Shown here: positions 52,456-61,041 of the stretch, one piece after another
How the letters are laid out: every line of letters begins with the position of its first letter
Numbering within the stretch: the stretch's first letter is position 1
Assembly: GCA_964423425.1 (NCBI GenBank)
Contig: CAYRES010000012.1
Coordinates: 1-64,000, forward strand
DNA from: CAYRES01 sp964423425
Lineage (GTDB): Bacteria; Actinomycetota; Thermoleophilia; RBG-16-64-13
DNA length: 64,000 nt
Direction: 5' to 3'
Program-made: the position numbers and the translations under genes
Notes under the pieces: model-generated
The model's input: the letters and a program-made list of their open reading frames with translations, nothing else
What the model was told of the DNA's origin: nothing
Database searches by the model: none

Positions 52456-52713
52456 TTACTTCCGGCTCAGGCGCACGTTGCAGGTCACACCCGGCACGAC
52501 TTCACCCGCCTCGAAACCCGCATCACGAAGGGCGCACTGCACGTCGGTGATGGTGAGGTCATCCAAGTCTTCCTTCAACCCGAACTCGATCTCCTGGGTC
52601 TTGAGATCTGCACGCTCGAAGACCGCCCCGGTGATACCTTCGATGATCTCACGAACTTTGGCCACCTGTTCTTCGCTGGAAAGGTTCGATACGGTCAGCT
52701 CGACTACTCGCAT
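52456..52713 (-). CDS. Small ferredoxin-like-fold (HMA-like) protein
   Basis: An 85-residue protein whose pattern (strand VVELTVSNL, helix EEQVAKVREIIEGI, strand FERADL, strand EIEFGL, helix TITDVQCALRDAGF, strand NVRLSR) suggests a beta-alpha-beta-beta-alpha-beta fold like heavy-metal-associated domains. The metal-binding CxxC is replaced by NLSS, so copper binding is unlikely. The fold call is by eye. It lies 150 bases downstream of ftsZ on the same strand. Confidence 0.7.
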   Translation of the reverse strand: MRVVELTVSNLSSEEQVAKVREIIEGITGAVFERADLKTQEIEFGLKEDLDDLTITDVQCALRDAGFEAGEVVPGVTCNVRLSRK

Positions 52714-52863
52714 AGTGGACCCCTCCCCTCAACTATTTCTCCCGCGCCCCCGCTGCGTCGCCACTCCTGCCCGTGCCGCGAACTCCGACCCCTGGGTTTC
52801 GACGTACCTGTAAGGCGCCAGAGCAGCCGACCACCCGTGTACGCGGGGTACGCCCTCCAGTAC

Positions 52864-54153
52864 CTACCTGTCTTTGAGGAACGGGGGGATGTCGATCTCG
52901 TCGCCCGCCCAATCCACCGAGGGAACCGGCTCATCACCACCGTCGCTCTCTGCGCCCGCCTCTTCGGCCGGCGGCTCCGACTCCTCCAGCCCTTGACCAT
53001 GTACGCCGACGGGTTCGCCCTCCTCTCCGGCGCTGAAGGGCAAGGACGCTTCCGTGCGCGGAGCGAAGCCGGCCGCCACCACGGTCACACGAATGGAGTC
53101 ACCCAAGGTCTCGTCGACCACGGCTCCGAAGATGATGTTGGCCTCCGGATCGGCCGCGCGGTTCACCGCCTCGGCCACTTCGTTCACCTCGAAGAGGGAG
53201 AGATCGTCACCACCGCTGATGTTGAGCAGGATGCCTCGCGCACCTTCGATGGAGGTTTCGAGAAGTGAGGAGTTGATGGCCGCTTCCGCAGCCTTCTCGG
53301 CCCTGCCCTCGCCCCGGCCCACGCCGATACCCATGTGCGCCGTGCCCGCGCCCGTCATGATGGTGCGTACATCGGCCAGGTCGAGGTTGATGAGACCGGG
53401 AACCGTCACCAGGTCGCAGATGCCCTGGATGCCCTGGCGAAGCACGTCGTCGGCCACCTTGAGGGCCGCCAACATGGACGTGCCCTTCTCCACCACCTCG
53501 AGCAGTTTGTCGTTTGGCACCACGATGACCGTGTCGGCCTTCTCCCGCAACCGTTCGATGCCTTCAGTGGCCTGAGCCTGGCGCCGGCGCCCCTCAAAGG
53601 CAAAGGGCCGCGACACCACGCCGATGGTGAGCGCGCCCACTTCCTTGGCCAACTCGGCCACCACGGGGGCGGCGCCGGTGCCGGTGCCGCCACCCTCACC
53701 GGCGGTGATGAACACCATGTCGGCCCCCTTGAGGAGCTGCTTGATCTCGTCATAAGCGGCCAAGGCGGCGTCGCGGCCGACGTTGGGATCGGAGCCGCCG
53801 CCCAAGCCTTTGGTGAGTTCCTTGCCGATGCGCAGTTTGTGATCGGCCTCGCACATGGCCAGGGCTTGGGTGTCGGTGTTGACAGCGATGAACTCCACGC
53901 CCTCTACGCCGGCCTCGAGCATGCGGTTGATGGTGTTCGTGCCGGCTCCGCCCACTCCCACCGCCTTGATGACCGCGGGGAAGCTGCGGGACGGTTGGAT
54001 CAAGCGACGGCGCATCGGTTCCGGATCTCTCTCGCCCCAGTCGGCCCTCTCCGCCGGGCGCTCGCCGGACTCACCCGCTTCTGTAGCGCGCTCTGCCGCG
54101 TGCTCCCGAGCAGCCGTGGCCCGGAACAGCGAGCTCAGCCCACTGTCTCTCAT
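52864..54153 (-). CDS. ftsZ: Cell division protein FtsZ
   Basis: The tubulin-like GTPase that forms the division ring. The 429-residue protein has a 60-residue charged N-terminal extension, then VIKAVGVGGAGTNTINRML, the GTP signature GEGGGTGTGAAPVVA, the T7 loop NLDLADVRTIM and the C-terminal anchor DEIDIPPFLKDR. The start is the ATG one base after the stop of parA; an internal ATG (RRRLIQPSR) would give a more usual N-terminus. It is outside any division/cell-wall cluster and directly follows a ParA-type ATPase. Confidence 0.95.
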   Translation of the reverse strand: MRDSGLSSLFRATAAREHAAERATEAGESGERPAERADWGERDPEPMRRRLIQPSRSFPAVIKAVGVGGAGTNTINRMLEAGVEGVEFIAVNTDTQALAMCEADHKLRIGKELTKGLGGGSDPNVGRDAALAAYDEIKQLLKGADMVFITAGEGGGTGTGAAPVVAELAKEVGALTIGVVSRPFAFEGRRRQAQATEGIERLREKADTVIVVPNDKLLEVVEKGTSMLAALKVADDVLRQGIQGICDLVTVPGLINLDLADVRTIMTGAGTAHMGIGVGRGEGRAEKAAEAAINSSLLETSIEGARGILLNISGGDDLSLFEVNEVAEAVNRAADPEANIIFGAVVDETLGDSIRVTVVAAGFAPRTEASLPFSAGEEGEPVGVHGQGLEESEPPAEEAGAESDGGDEPVPSVDWAGDEIDIPPFLKDR

Positions 54154-54154
54154 A

Positions 54155-54913
54155 CTAGAACGCTTTTCCATTGAGCACCTCTCTCGCCAGCGCACGGTAG
54201 GCTTGGGCCGCACTGCTGCTGGGAGCATACTTGATGACCGACATGCCCTTCACTGGAGCCTCGGCGAACTTTATGGTCTTCTTGATGACCGTGTCGAACA
54301 CGAGATCGCCAAAGCTCGACCGCAGCACCTCCACCGCTTCTTGGCCGTGAAGCGTGCGCGAATCGAACAGTGTAGGCAGAATACCCATGATGTGCGCCTT
54401 GGGGTTGAGATTCTCGCGCACCAATTCAAGCGTTCGTTCCAACATGGCCAAACCCCGCAAAGACAGGTATTCGCACTGCACCGGCACGATGACGGCGTCG
54501 CAGGCGGTAAAGGCGTTGATGGTGAGCAGGCCAAGCGAGGGCGGCGTATCCACGAGGACGAAGTCGTAGGCGTCGCCGAGCCCCAGAAGCGCCTTGCTGA
54601 GCACTCGTTCCCTACCTATGAGAGAAGAAAGCGACAGCTCCGCCCCGGCTAGGTCAATGCTGGCAGCAGCAATGTCGATCTCGCGTTCGAAGATGACATC
54701 CTCGAGAGCGGCGCCGTGCACCAAGACATTGAACATGCTGGAGCGGAGCGCTTCGGGGTCAAGGCCCTGGCACATGGTGAGATTGCTCTGAGGGTCCATG
54801 TCCACGGCGAGGACCCGATGCCCGAGCTCTTTGAGCGCCACGCCCAAGTTGAGAGTCGTGGTCGTCTTGGCCACTCCGCCCTTCTGGTTGGCGATGGCCA
54901 CAACTCTTGCCAA
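54155..54913 (-). CDS. parA: ParA/Soj-type ATPase
   Basis: A 252-residue deviant Walker A ATPase: QKGGVAKTTTTLNLG (11-25), the FVLVDTPPSLG Walker A' / B region, and DMDPQSNLT. Full length for chromosomal ParA/Soj, with no N-terminal DNA-binding domain. ParA proteins segregate chromosomes with ParB or, as orphans such as PomZ and MipZ, position FtsZ. No ParB gene is adjacent; ftsZ follows with one base between, so a role in division-site placement is inferred. Confidence 0.93.
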   Translation of the reverse strand: MARVVAIANQKGGVAKTTTTLNLGVALKELGHRVLAVDMDPQSNLTMCQGLDPEALRSSMFNVLVHGAALEDVIFEREIDIAAASIDLAGAELSLSSLIGRERVLSKALLGLGDAYDFVLVDTPPSLGLLTINAFTACDAVIVPVQCEYLSLRGLAMLERTLELVRENLNPKAHIMGILPTLFDSRTLHGQEAVEVLRSSFGDLVFDTVIKKTIKFAEAPVKGMSVIKYAPSSSAAQAYRALAREVLNGKAF

Positions 54914-55012
54914 GCTACCTCGCTTTCGAAAGTGGCACTTCTACAGTGAGTATACGGCCTTCTTCTCTTCTTTAAGAACTCCGATATTCCTCTAGCCGCG
55001 CCGGTTCGCAAT

Positions 55013-56380
55013 CTATGCGGGAGGGCTGGTGTAGGAGCGTAACTCCTTCAGATAGGCCTGGTTCTCGGGCAGCCTCAACCAGGCATTGGTGATGAGAAAG
55101 CCCATGGTGCGATGCTTCGGGTTGCCCTTGAAGCGGCCGGGATGGTAGAAGCGCCGGTGGGCTTCAATCATGGACTGCATGAGCTCGTACGGTGTCATGT
55201 TCTTGGGCCAGAAGACCACATGCATGGCGTCGTAGAGGGTCCAGTTGCGGGTGAGAATGCGGCCCTCCCGACGTAGCTGCTCGGTCTGGCGGGTACCGGG
55301 CAGGGGAGTGAGTATCAAGAACTGTGCCGAGCCAATGTCGTGCTCGATGGCGAAATCGACCGTGGCCTGGATGGACTCGACCGTGTCGGTGTCGGCTCCC
55401 ACCACGAACATGCCGTGCGAATTGATGCCGTAGGAGTGAAGCGCCTGTAGGCCGCCGGCGATGTCATCCACGTTCAGATTCTTGTTGAATTCCTCGAGCG
55501 TGCAGGGGTCGGCGGACTCGAGGCCCAAGTATACGAGGAAGCAGCCCGCATCCCTGAGTAGCTGCAGGAGCTCATGGTCGACCTTGCCGTTCCTGCACAC
55601 CGAATCGACCCTGATCTGCGCGGAGAAACGGACATCGAGGCGGGCTCGGATCATCTGCGCCAAGAGCTCCTTCGTGAAGCGCTTGGACATGATGAAGTTG
55701 TCGTCGTAGAAGAAGACCTCTTTCCCGGCCATGGGGCCCAAGGCCTGAATCGTCCGTTCGATCGTGTCGCGCCTGATCCGTCTGCCGAACATCATGACCA
55801 CCGAGCAGAACTCGCAGTCGTGTGGGCAGCCGCGCGAGCCGATGAGGGGGCTGGGGCTTATCTTCTGATACTCGTCGACCAGCGAGAGATCGGGTATGGG
55901 CAGGTCGGTGATGCCCGAGCGGAGGGGCCGAGACTCGGTGTGCACATGCTCGCCGTCGGCATCATGGTAGGAGAGGCCGAGGATGCCGGAGGGGTCGCCC
56001 CCGTTCTCCATCATCTCCACGAACTCGAGGATGGAGTCGTCGGCTTCGCCCCGGAGCACATAGTCACAGTACTCGAGGGCCTCATCTGTCTCGAAGGTGA
56101 CGTGTGGGCCGCCCATGAGCGTGGGGATGCCTGCCTGCCGCACACGCTGGGCATAGCGGTACGCCTTGATGGCCGTGGACGTGATGGTGGAGATACCGAC
56201 CAGGTCGGAACTCATCACCCGCTCCCAGTCGACATCACCCAAGACCTCGACGTATACACGCACGTCGTGCCCCAGATCGCGCAGCATCGTGGCCATGAGC
56301 GGAAGCCCCAACCTCAGCTGCTTGATGAACGTGTAGATGTGCAGGCCGGGAGGAGAAGGTTCGATGAAGGTGATTTTCAA
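55013..56380 (-). CDS. B12-binding-domain radical SAM protein
   Basis: A 455-residue radical SAM enzyme. The N-terminal cobalamin-binding-like domain (FIEPSPPGLHIYTF, GLPLMATMLRDLGHDVRVYV, DLVGISTITSTA, GGPHVTFE) is followed by CPHDCEFC (the CX3CX2C cluster motif near residue 200), FYDDNFIM and YLGLESADPCTLEEFNK. Such proteins perform methylations, ring contractions or other radical steps on unknown substrates. The likely start is a TTG just before the first beta strand; a GTG 84 bases upstream is an alternative. It is on the same strand as parA-ftsZ, 99 bases upstream of them. Confidence 0.9.
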   Translation of the reverse strand: MKITFIEPSPPGLHIYTFIKQLRLGLPLMATMLRDLGHDVRVYVEVLGDVDWERVMSSDLVGISTITSTAIKAYRYAQRVRQAGIPTLMGGPHVTFETDEALEYCDYVLRGEADDSILEFVEMMENGGDPSGILGLSYHDADGEHVHTESRPLRSGITDLPIPDLSLVDEYQKISPSPLIGSRGCPHDCEFCSVVMMFGRRIRRDTIERTIQALGPMAGKEVFFYDDNFIMSKRFTKELLAQMIRARLDVRFSAQIRVDSVCRNGKVDHELLQLLRDAGCFLVYLGLESADPCTLEEFNKNLNVDDIAGGLQALHSYGINSHGMFVVGADTDTVESIQATVDFAIEHDIGSAQFLILTPLPGTRQTEQLRREGRILTRNWTLYDAMHVVFWPKNMTPYELMQSMIEAHRRFYHPGRFKGNPKHRTMGFLITNAWLRLPENQAYLKELRSYTSPPA

Positions 56381-56512
56381 GGCTTGGCTCTCGTTTGCTC
56401 GAGGTTGAAGAGATACATGGATCGGGAAAAGCGTACGGCACAGGGCGGCGCTCTGCGCCACCAAGGGGCCAATGATCAGGGACCGCTCCCTGGAAACCCT
56501 CTTCGTACGTTA

Positions 56513-58150
56513 CTACAGGCTTCTCTCCGGTGCCAACCGGGAGGGAAGACGTACGCGAAACACCGTCTGTGCCCGGCCATCGACGAGCGACACCTCCCCG
56601 CCGAGGACGGTACAGATCTCCTTGACCAGAGGGAGACCGAGGCCGAAGCCTTCGTGGCGGCCAGCGGAGCGGCCCCGGTAGAACCTCTCGAACAGATGCT
56701 CGCGATCGTCCGCGCTGAGGGGAACACCACCGTTACTCACGTCCATCTGCAGCCAACCTCCGGCGACCTCCAGGGAGACGTGGATGGGGTCTTCCCCCCC
56801 GTACTGCACCGCGTTCAGGAGCAGGTTGGCGACCACCTGCCTGAACATGTCCACATCGAGGGAGGCGCTTACGTCGCCTTGCGTAACAACGGTGATCCGT
56901 CCCACAGGCGCCAGACCTGCTTCGACCAGCCGCTCAGCTTCGTCGCCCACGAACTCTCCCACATTCACATCCACCAGTTCCGGGGTGAATTCGCGGGAGT
57001 CGAAGCGCGACAGTGTGAGAAGTGCATCCACAAGCCGGCGCAGGCGCCCCGCCTCCCGATGCACGGCCGCCGCAGACCTCACTCGCTCCTCTTCGGTCAC
57101 GGCCGTTCCGTCCAAGAGGGCTTGAGAGAAGCCCTCGATTGACGTGAGTGGGGTGCGCAGTTCATGTGCCGCTGACGCCACGAATCCCCTCAACGAGTCC
57201 TCGCTGTGCTGCACCTCGCGGCGCATCGTCTCAAGCCCGGAGGCAAGCTCATACACCTCACCCGGATACCCACCCGAAACCGGTTCGTCATACGAGCCCC
57301 CGGCCATGCGGGTGGCCGCCTTCGAGAGCCGGCGCAGCGGCCGGGAGAGCCATGTGCCGAGACCCAGGCCCACCACCACAGCGAGACCGACACCGACGAG
57401 GCCGGCCAGCACAAGCACACGCACGATCCCGCTCCGCGCAGCCACAGCATCGGGCACGGCGAGCGTGATGACCACCATGCCGCCGGCATCCGCGAGAGAC
57501 ACCGGTGAGGCTGCCACAATGAAGTCGAGCTCCAGTTCTTCCGCCCTGAAACCGACCGCTGCGGGGCCGTCTTCGGTGATGCGCACTGCCTCCCGGTAGA
57601 GAGCGGCGGCCGCAGTGGAGCCCATGATGCTGTTGGGACCCCCCATGGCCAAGGGAACACCGTTCCGGTACACGATGACGGACGCGCCGGAAGGAAGCGT
57701 GCGTAGGTTGGCGCGCACGAACGCTTGGAGAGCCCGGCCCGCCATCATGGGACGCATATCGATGTCGGTGCCCAGGGCCTCAATCTGTCCGGCGATCTGC
57801 TCGGCCTGAGCGAGGGCACGGCCACGTTCCTGGTCGAGCACATACCGCCCGATGAAGTTGTAGTAGACGAGACCAACGACAAGAAGCGTGGCCAGAGCCA
57901 CCCCCACCACCGCGAGTGTGATGCGCCCCCCAATCGGCCCACCTGCGGGAACCGGGCCGGCTGCGGGTGCCGCGCCTACTGCGAGTACCGCGCCCCCGAC
58001 CCGCACCGAGCCGTTCGCGGGCGCAGGGCCGGTCCCGGCCGCGCAACCCGTGGCAAAGCCGGTAGCGCAGACGACCGAGGGTGCCACGCCGTCCGCTGGT
58101 GGCGGGGTGCCCTGCCAGGATGGTTTGTCGTCCGCTCGGCCACCGCCCAT
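56513..58150 (-). CDS. Sensor histidine kinase (EnvZ-like)
   Basis: A 545-residue membrane kinase. A 75-residue Ala/Gly/Pro-rich cytoplasmic N-terminus precedes TM1 (about 77-97), an extracytoplasmic sensor part (about 98-225) and TM2. HAMP (WLSRPLRRLSKAATRM), HisKA with the phosphorylated histidine near 330 in SAAHELRTPLTS, and a HATPase with LLLNAVQYG and EGFGLGLPLVKEI follow. It starts one base after the response-regulator stop. The signal is unknown; the linked Spy-like protein suggests envelope stress. Confidence 0.93.
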   Translation of the reverse strand: MGGGRADDKPSWQGTPPPADGVAPSVVCATGFATGCAAGTGPAPANGSVRVGGAVLAVGAAPAAGPVPAGGPIGGRITLAVVGVALATLLVVGLVYYNFIGRYVLDQERGRALAQAEQIAGQIEALGTDIDMRPMMAGRALQAFVRANLRTLPSGASVIVYRNGVPLAMGGPNSIMGSTAAAALYREAVRITEDGPAAVGFRAEELELDFIVAASPVSLADAGGMVVITLAVPDAVAARSGIVRVLVLAGLVGVGLAVVVGLGLGTWLSRPLRRLSKAATRMAGGSYDEPVSGGYPGEVYELASGLETMRREVQHSEDSLRGFVASAAHELRTPLTSIEGFSQALLDGTAVTEEERVRSAAAVHREAGRLRRLVDALLTLSRFDSREFTPELVDVNVGEFVGDEAERLVEAGLAPVGRITVVTQGDVSASLDVDMFRQVVANLLLNAVQYGGEDPIHVSLEVAGGWLQMDVSNGGVPLSADDREHLFERFYRGRSAGRHEGFGLGLPLVKEICTVLGGEVSLVDGRAQTVFRVRLPSRLAPERSL

Positions 58151-58888
58151 CTATCCGCCCGCCTCTGGAGCGGCTTCCTTGCCGGAGTCACGGGGTGCAG
58201 CCTCTGGATCGCTCTTGTACCCCACTCCCCACACCGTGTGCACCACGGACGCCCAGCGACCCAGCTTGCGGCGAAGCTGTCCGACATGCACGTCGACCGT
58301 GCGGACATCCGAGTAGTAGCTGTAGCCCCACACTTCTTCGAGCATGCGTTCGCGGGAAAGCGCGATCCCGCGATTTGTGAGTAGATACCGCAACAGGTCG
58401 AACTCCTTGGGGGTGAGATCAACCGCACGGCCGTCGACCCGTACCAGCCGCTCGTCGACCAACATTTCGACGCCACCCAGCACCAAGCGGCGGTTCTCTT
58501 CCGCGGGAGCCGCCCGCCGCAGCACCGCCCTCACCCGGGCGACAAGCTCCCCGGGATTGAATGGCTTGGTCATATAATCGTCCGCGCCGAGCTCCAAACC
58601 GAGGATCTTGTCCTGGTCGGCGTCGCGCGCGGTGAGGATGATGACCGGGGTGTCGGAGGAGGCGCGAATGGTCTTCAGAACCTCGAGACCGGAGCCGTCG
58701 GGGAGCATGAGATCGAGCACGACCAAACTGGGTTCTCCACCCGCGAGGAACTCAAGCCCCCCGGCGGCATCGAAGGCGGAAAGCACACGGTAGCCCTCAC
58801 GGGACAGATAGAGTTGCAGCAACTCGGCGATGGAAGGATCGTCCTCCACCACGAGAAGTGTGCCCAGATCAGTGCGGCCGGCGGTCAC
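58151..58888 (-). CDS. OmpR/PhoB-family response regulator
   Basis: A 245-residue regulator: receiver domain with VVEDDPS, phospho-acceptor aspartate in LVVLDLMLPDGSG (about 60), the T in ILTARD and the K in YMTKPFNPGE. A winged-helix output domain follows with LTPKEFDLLRYLLTNRG and VDVHVGQLRRKLG. GTG start after GGGAGGAGGTCGGAC. The C-terminal 20 residues are Glu/Ala/Gly-rich. Partner of the downstream kinase. Confidence 0.95.
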   Translation of the reverse strand: MTAGRTDLGTLLVVEDDPSIAELLQLYLSREGYRVLSAFDAAGGLEFLAGGEPSLVVLDLMLPDGSGLEVLKTIRASSDTPVIILTARDADQDKILGLELGADDYMTKPFNPGELVARVRAVLRRAAPAEENRRLVLGGVEMLVDERLVRVDGRAVDLTPKEFDLLRYLLTNRGIALSRERMLEEVWGYSYYSDVRTVDVHVGQLRRKLGRWASVVHTVWGVGYKSDPEAAPRDSGKEAAPEAGG

Positions 58889-58971
58889 GTCCGACCTCCT
58901 CCCTTCGCACCTCACACGACGGGTACCACCCGCCGTGATGTCTGCTCCCGCCCTTCATTGTAGACCGAAAT

Positions 58972-59008
58972 GGGGTTGCCTCCGGCCGGGCCGGCCGGAG
59001 GCAACCCC
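58972..59008. repeat. Perfect 16-bp inverted repeat before the two-component genes
   Basis: Arms 58972-58987 and 58993-59008 pair exactly around a five-base GGGCC loop. It lies between the Spy-like gene and the response regulator and may terminate or attenuate read-through. Confidence 0.7.
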
Positions 59009-59040
59009 CACGGGGGATGGGCTCCACGGGGGATGGGCTC
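59009..59040. repeat. Tandem 16-bp duplication
   Basis: CACGGGGGATGGGCTC occurs twice with no spacer, between the hairpin and the stop of the Spy-like gene. It could be a response-regulator site (direct repeats are usual for OmpR-type proteins) or a recent slippage duplication. Confidence 0.6.
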
Positions 59041-59043
59041 CGT

Positions 59044-59586
59044 CTACAGGCTCGTCACTCCTGCACCCGGGGACTGTTCACCGGTGCTGCTCCCCGCAAC
59101 GTCGAGGTACTTGTTGATGAGGTCTCTCATCTCCTTCATCGTGCTCGACAGCTCTTCGCGTGCCTTCTTCAAGGCCTCCTGCTGCTCCTCCACGGTAGAC
59201 TGAAGCCGAGCCAGCTCTGCCTGGTCCTCTGCGGACATCTTCTCCTTCACCAGGTCAAGCATGGCCTGGCGGCGGGACTCCATCTCTTGGCGTCGCTTCT
59301 CCAGCTCCGCCTTCTGCTCTTCACTCAGTTCCGGCCTGCCGGGCCCCCCCTGCATCCAGCGTTTGACGCCCATGGCGCCCTGCGCGCCCGCCGAAAGGCC
59401 ACGCAACTGTGCTTCATCGTTGATCAGCAGGGCCGCACCCACGCAGGACTCCTCGCCCGCGCAGACTCCGGAGCAGTCAGCGGCCTCCGGAGCCCCGCCC
59501 GCGGCAAACGCTACCGCTCCCAGAGAGACGGTGAGAACGAGTGCCGCAATCGGGATCACCCATTTATGCCTGAAGAACGATTTCAT
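59044..59586 (-). CDS. Spy/CpxP-like exported helical protein
   Basis: A 180-residue exported protein: signal peptide (about 9-30, cleaved after AFA), a short region with three cysteines (ADCSGVCAGEESC), then a long amphipathic helical domain rich in Glu, Lys, Gln and Arg (LSEEQKAELEKRRQEMESRRQA) like Spy/CpxP or DUF2680 proteins. These act as periplasmic chaperones or sensors for envelope-stress kinases. It precedes the response-regulator and kinase genes on the same strand. ATG after AGGGAGGTGCACACGGAC. Confidence 0.7.
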   Translation of the reverse strand: MKSFFRHKWVIPIAALVLTVSLGAVAFAAGGAPEAADCSGVCAGEESCVGAALLINDEAQLRGLSAGAQGAMGVKRWMQGGPGRPELSEEQKAELEKRRQEMESRRQAMLDLVKEKMSAEDQAELARLQSTVEEQQEALKKAREELSSTMKEMRDLINKYLDVAGSSTGEQSPGAGVTSL

Positions 59587-59744
59587 GTCCGTGTGCACCT
59601 CCCTCTCGTACGTGTCTGCTCGCGCCTTGACTGCCGACTTCACCACTGGAATGGGCTATGACGGCTGCGCTTCGCAACAGTATCGGCGACTCGTATGAAG
59701 GATTCTTAAAGAGTGCGTGAGCAATCGCAAAGATTTCACGCAGT

Positions 59745-59772
59745 TTGATTTGGATGGATATCCGGATACAGT
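59745..59772 (+). promoter_or_regulatory. Candidate promoter of the gcv operon
   Basis: TTGATT (59745-59750) and TACAGT (59767-59772) are spaced by 16 bp in a locally AT-rich stretch, 80 bases before gcvT. The spacer contains the palindrome GGATATCC. I looked for a glycine riboswitch between here and gcvT and saw none. Confidence 0.35.
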
Positions 59773-59853
59773 TAGATGGCGGGGTGTCCACGTGCCAAGA
59801 CCATCTACTGTGTCGGCCACGTACCCGCATACACTCCACATCAGGGGGACGCT

Positions 59854-61041
59854 ATGGTTCACGAGGGCGAGCACAGGCGAAGCCAAGGGCTCCGCACACT
59901 CCCACTCCATGAGGAGCACATCCGCCTGGGCGCCCGTATGTTCGCATTCGGCGACCGGCTGATGCCACTCTCCTACTCGTCGATCATCAAGGAGCATCTG
60001 CAGGTGAGACGGCGGGCCGGCCTCTTCGACGTCTCGCACATGGGCCGCTTCGCCCTTCACGGCTCTGCAGCGCTCGAGACCATCTCCGGCCTGGTGGCCA
60101 CCGATCTGGCCGCACTGCCGGTGGGCCGGGCCCAGTACACGGTGCTGCTCACACCCGAGGGAGGCATCCGTGACGATCTCATCGTGTATCGGGAAGAGCA
60201 GCGAGTGCTCCTCGTCGTCAACGCCGCCAACACGGAAGCCGATGCAGCCTGGATTGCCGAGCATCTGCCTGAGAATGCCTCGCTGGAGAACCTCAGCGAA
60301 GAAACCGGACTGCTCGCCCTCCAAGGCCCTGACGCCCTCGGCGTTCTGTCGCAGGTCTTCGGTCGAGACGTGGCCGGCATGAAGCCCTTCACCCACGCCC
60401 GGGCCGATCTGGGGAGTACGGAGTGCATCATCGCGAGGACCGGCTACACAGGCGAACCGGGCGCGGAGGTGATGATGCCCGCCGAAGCCGTTTCTTCTGT
60501 GTGGAGCGCGCTTCTTGAGGCAGGAGCCCCGGGAACGGTGCTCCCCTGCGGTCTCGGTGCCCGTGATACCCTGCGGCTGGAAGCGGGCCTCCTTCTCTAC
60601 GGCAACGACATGGATACCACCACCACCCCCTTCGAAGCCGGCCTCGAGTGGTTGGTCTCGCTCGACCGTCCGGGCTTTGTGGGCCGCGAGGCCCTTCTCC
60701 AGGCCAAGGCGAAGGGGCCACGCCGGGTACTTCTCGGCCTGACCACAGAAGCCCGCGGCATTCCCCGCCACGGTGACCGCCTCAGGCGCGACGGCGAATC
60801 GGTGGGCCGGGTGACATCAGGGTCCTTCAGCCCCGTACTCGGCCACCCCATCGCGCTCGCCTACCTGGTCCCGGAGGCAGGCGTGGTGGGGCAACGAGTG
60901 GAAGTCGAAGTGAGAGGCCGCCTCCTTGTCGGCCGACTCGTCGAACCCCGCTTCTACCGGCGGGGCGTCACCCCTCTTCCCCCCGAGAAGGGAGAGAGAC
61001 AGGACGACAGCGCTCCCACAGGCGATGGAGGCCGCGCATGA
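59854..61041 (+). CDS. gcvT: Glycine cleavage system T protein (aminomethyltransferase)
   Basis: GcvT releases ammonia from the aminomethyl-lipoyl H protein and passes the methylene group to tetrahydrofolate. The 395-residue protein has HLQVRRRAGLFDVSHMG (about 49-65), LNTEGGIRDD-like LLTPEGGIRDDLIVYR, ARTGYTGEPGAE, LGARDTLRLEAGLLLYGND and VTSGSFSPVLGHPIALAYL, all family landmarks. The ATG follows CAGGGGGACGCT. It overlaps gcvPA by four bases. Confidence 0.94.
   Translation: MVHEGEHRRSQGLRTLPLHEEHIRLGARMFAFGDRLMPLSYSSIIKEHLQVRRRAGLFDVSHMGRFALHGSAALETISGLVATDLAALPVGRAQYTVLLTPEGGIRDDLIVYREEQRVLLVVNAANTEADAAWIAEHLPENASLENLSEETGLLALQGPDALGVLSQVFGRDVAGMKPFTHARADLGSTECIIARTGYTGEPGAEVMMPAEAVSSVWSALLEAGAPGTVLPCGLGARDTLRLEAGLLLYGNDMDTTTTPFEAGLEWLVSLDRPGFVGREALLQAKAKGPRRVLLGLTTEARGIPRHGDRLRRDGESVGRVTSGSFSPVLGHPIALAYLVPEAGVVGQRVEVEVRGRLLVGRLVEPRFYRRGVTPLPPEKGERQDDSAPTGDGGRA

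Noticed and set aside
55574..57142. 522-codon plus-strand frame across the radical SAM and kinase genes
   Set aside because: It spans the gap between two well-supported minus-strand genes and resembles neither a domain nor normal composition.
59587..59853. Glycine riboswitch before gcvT
   Set aside because: The expected conserved purine-rich core and tandem aptamer layout are not visible; only a candidate promoter and a short palindrome are.
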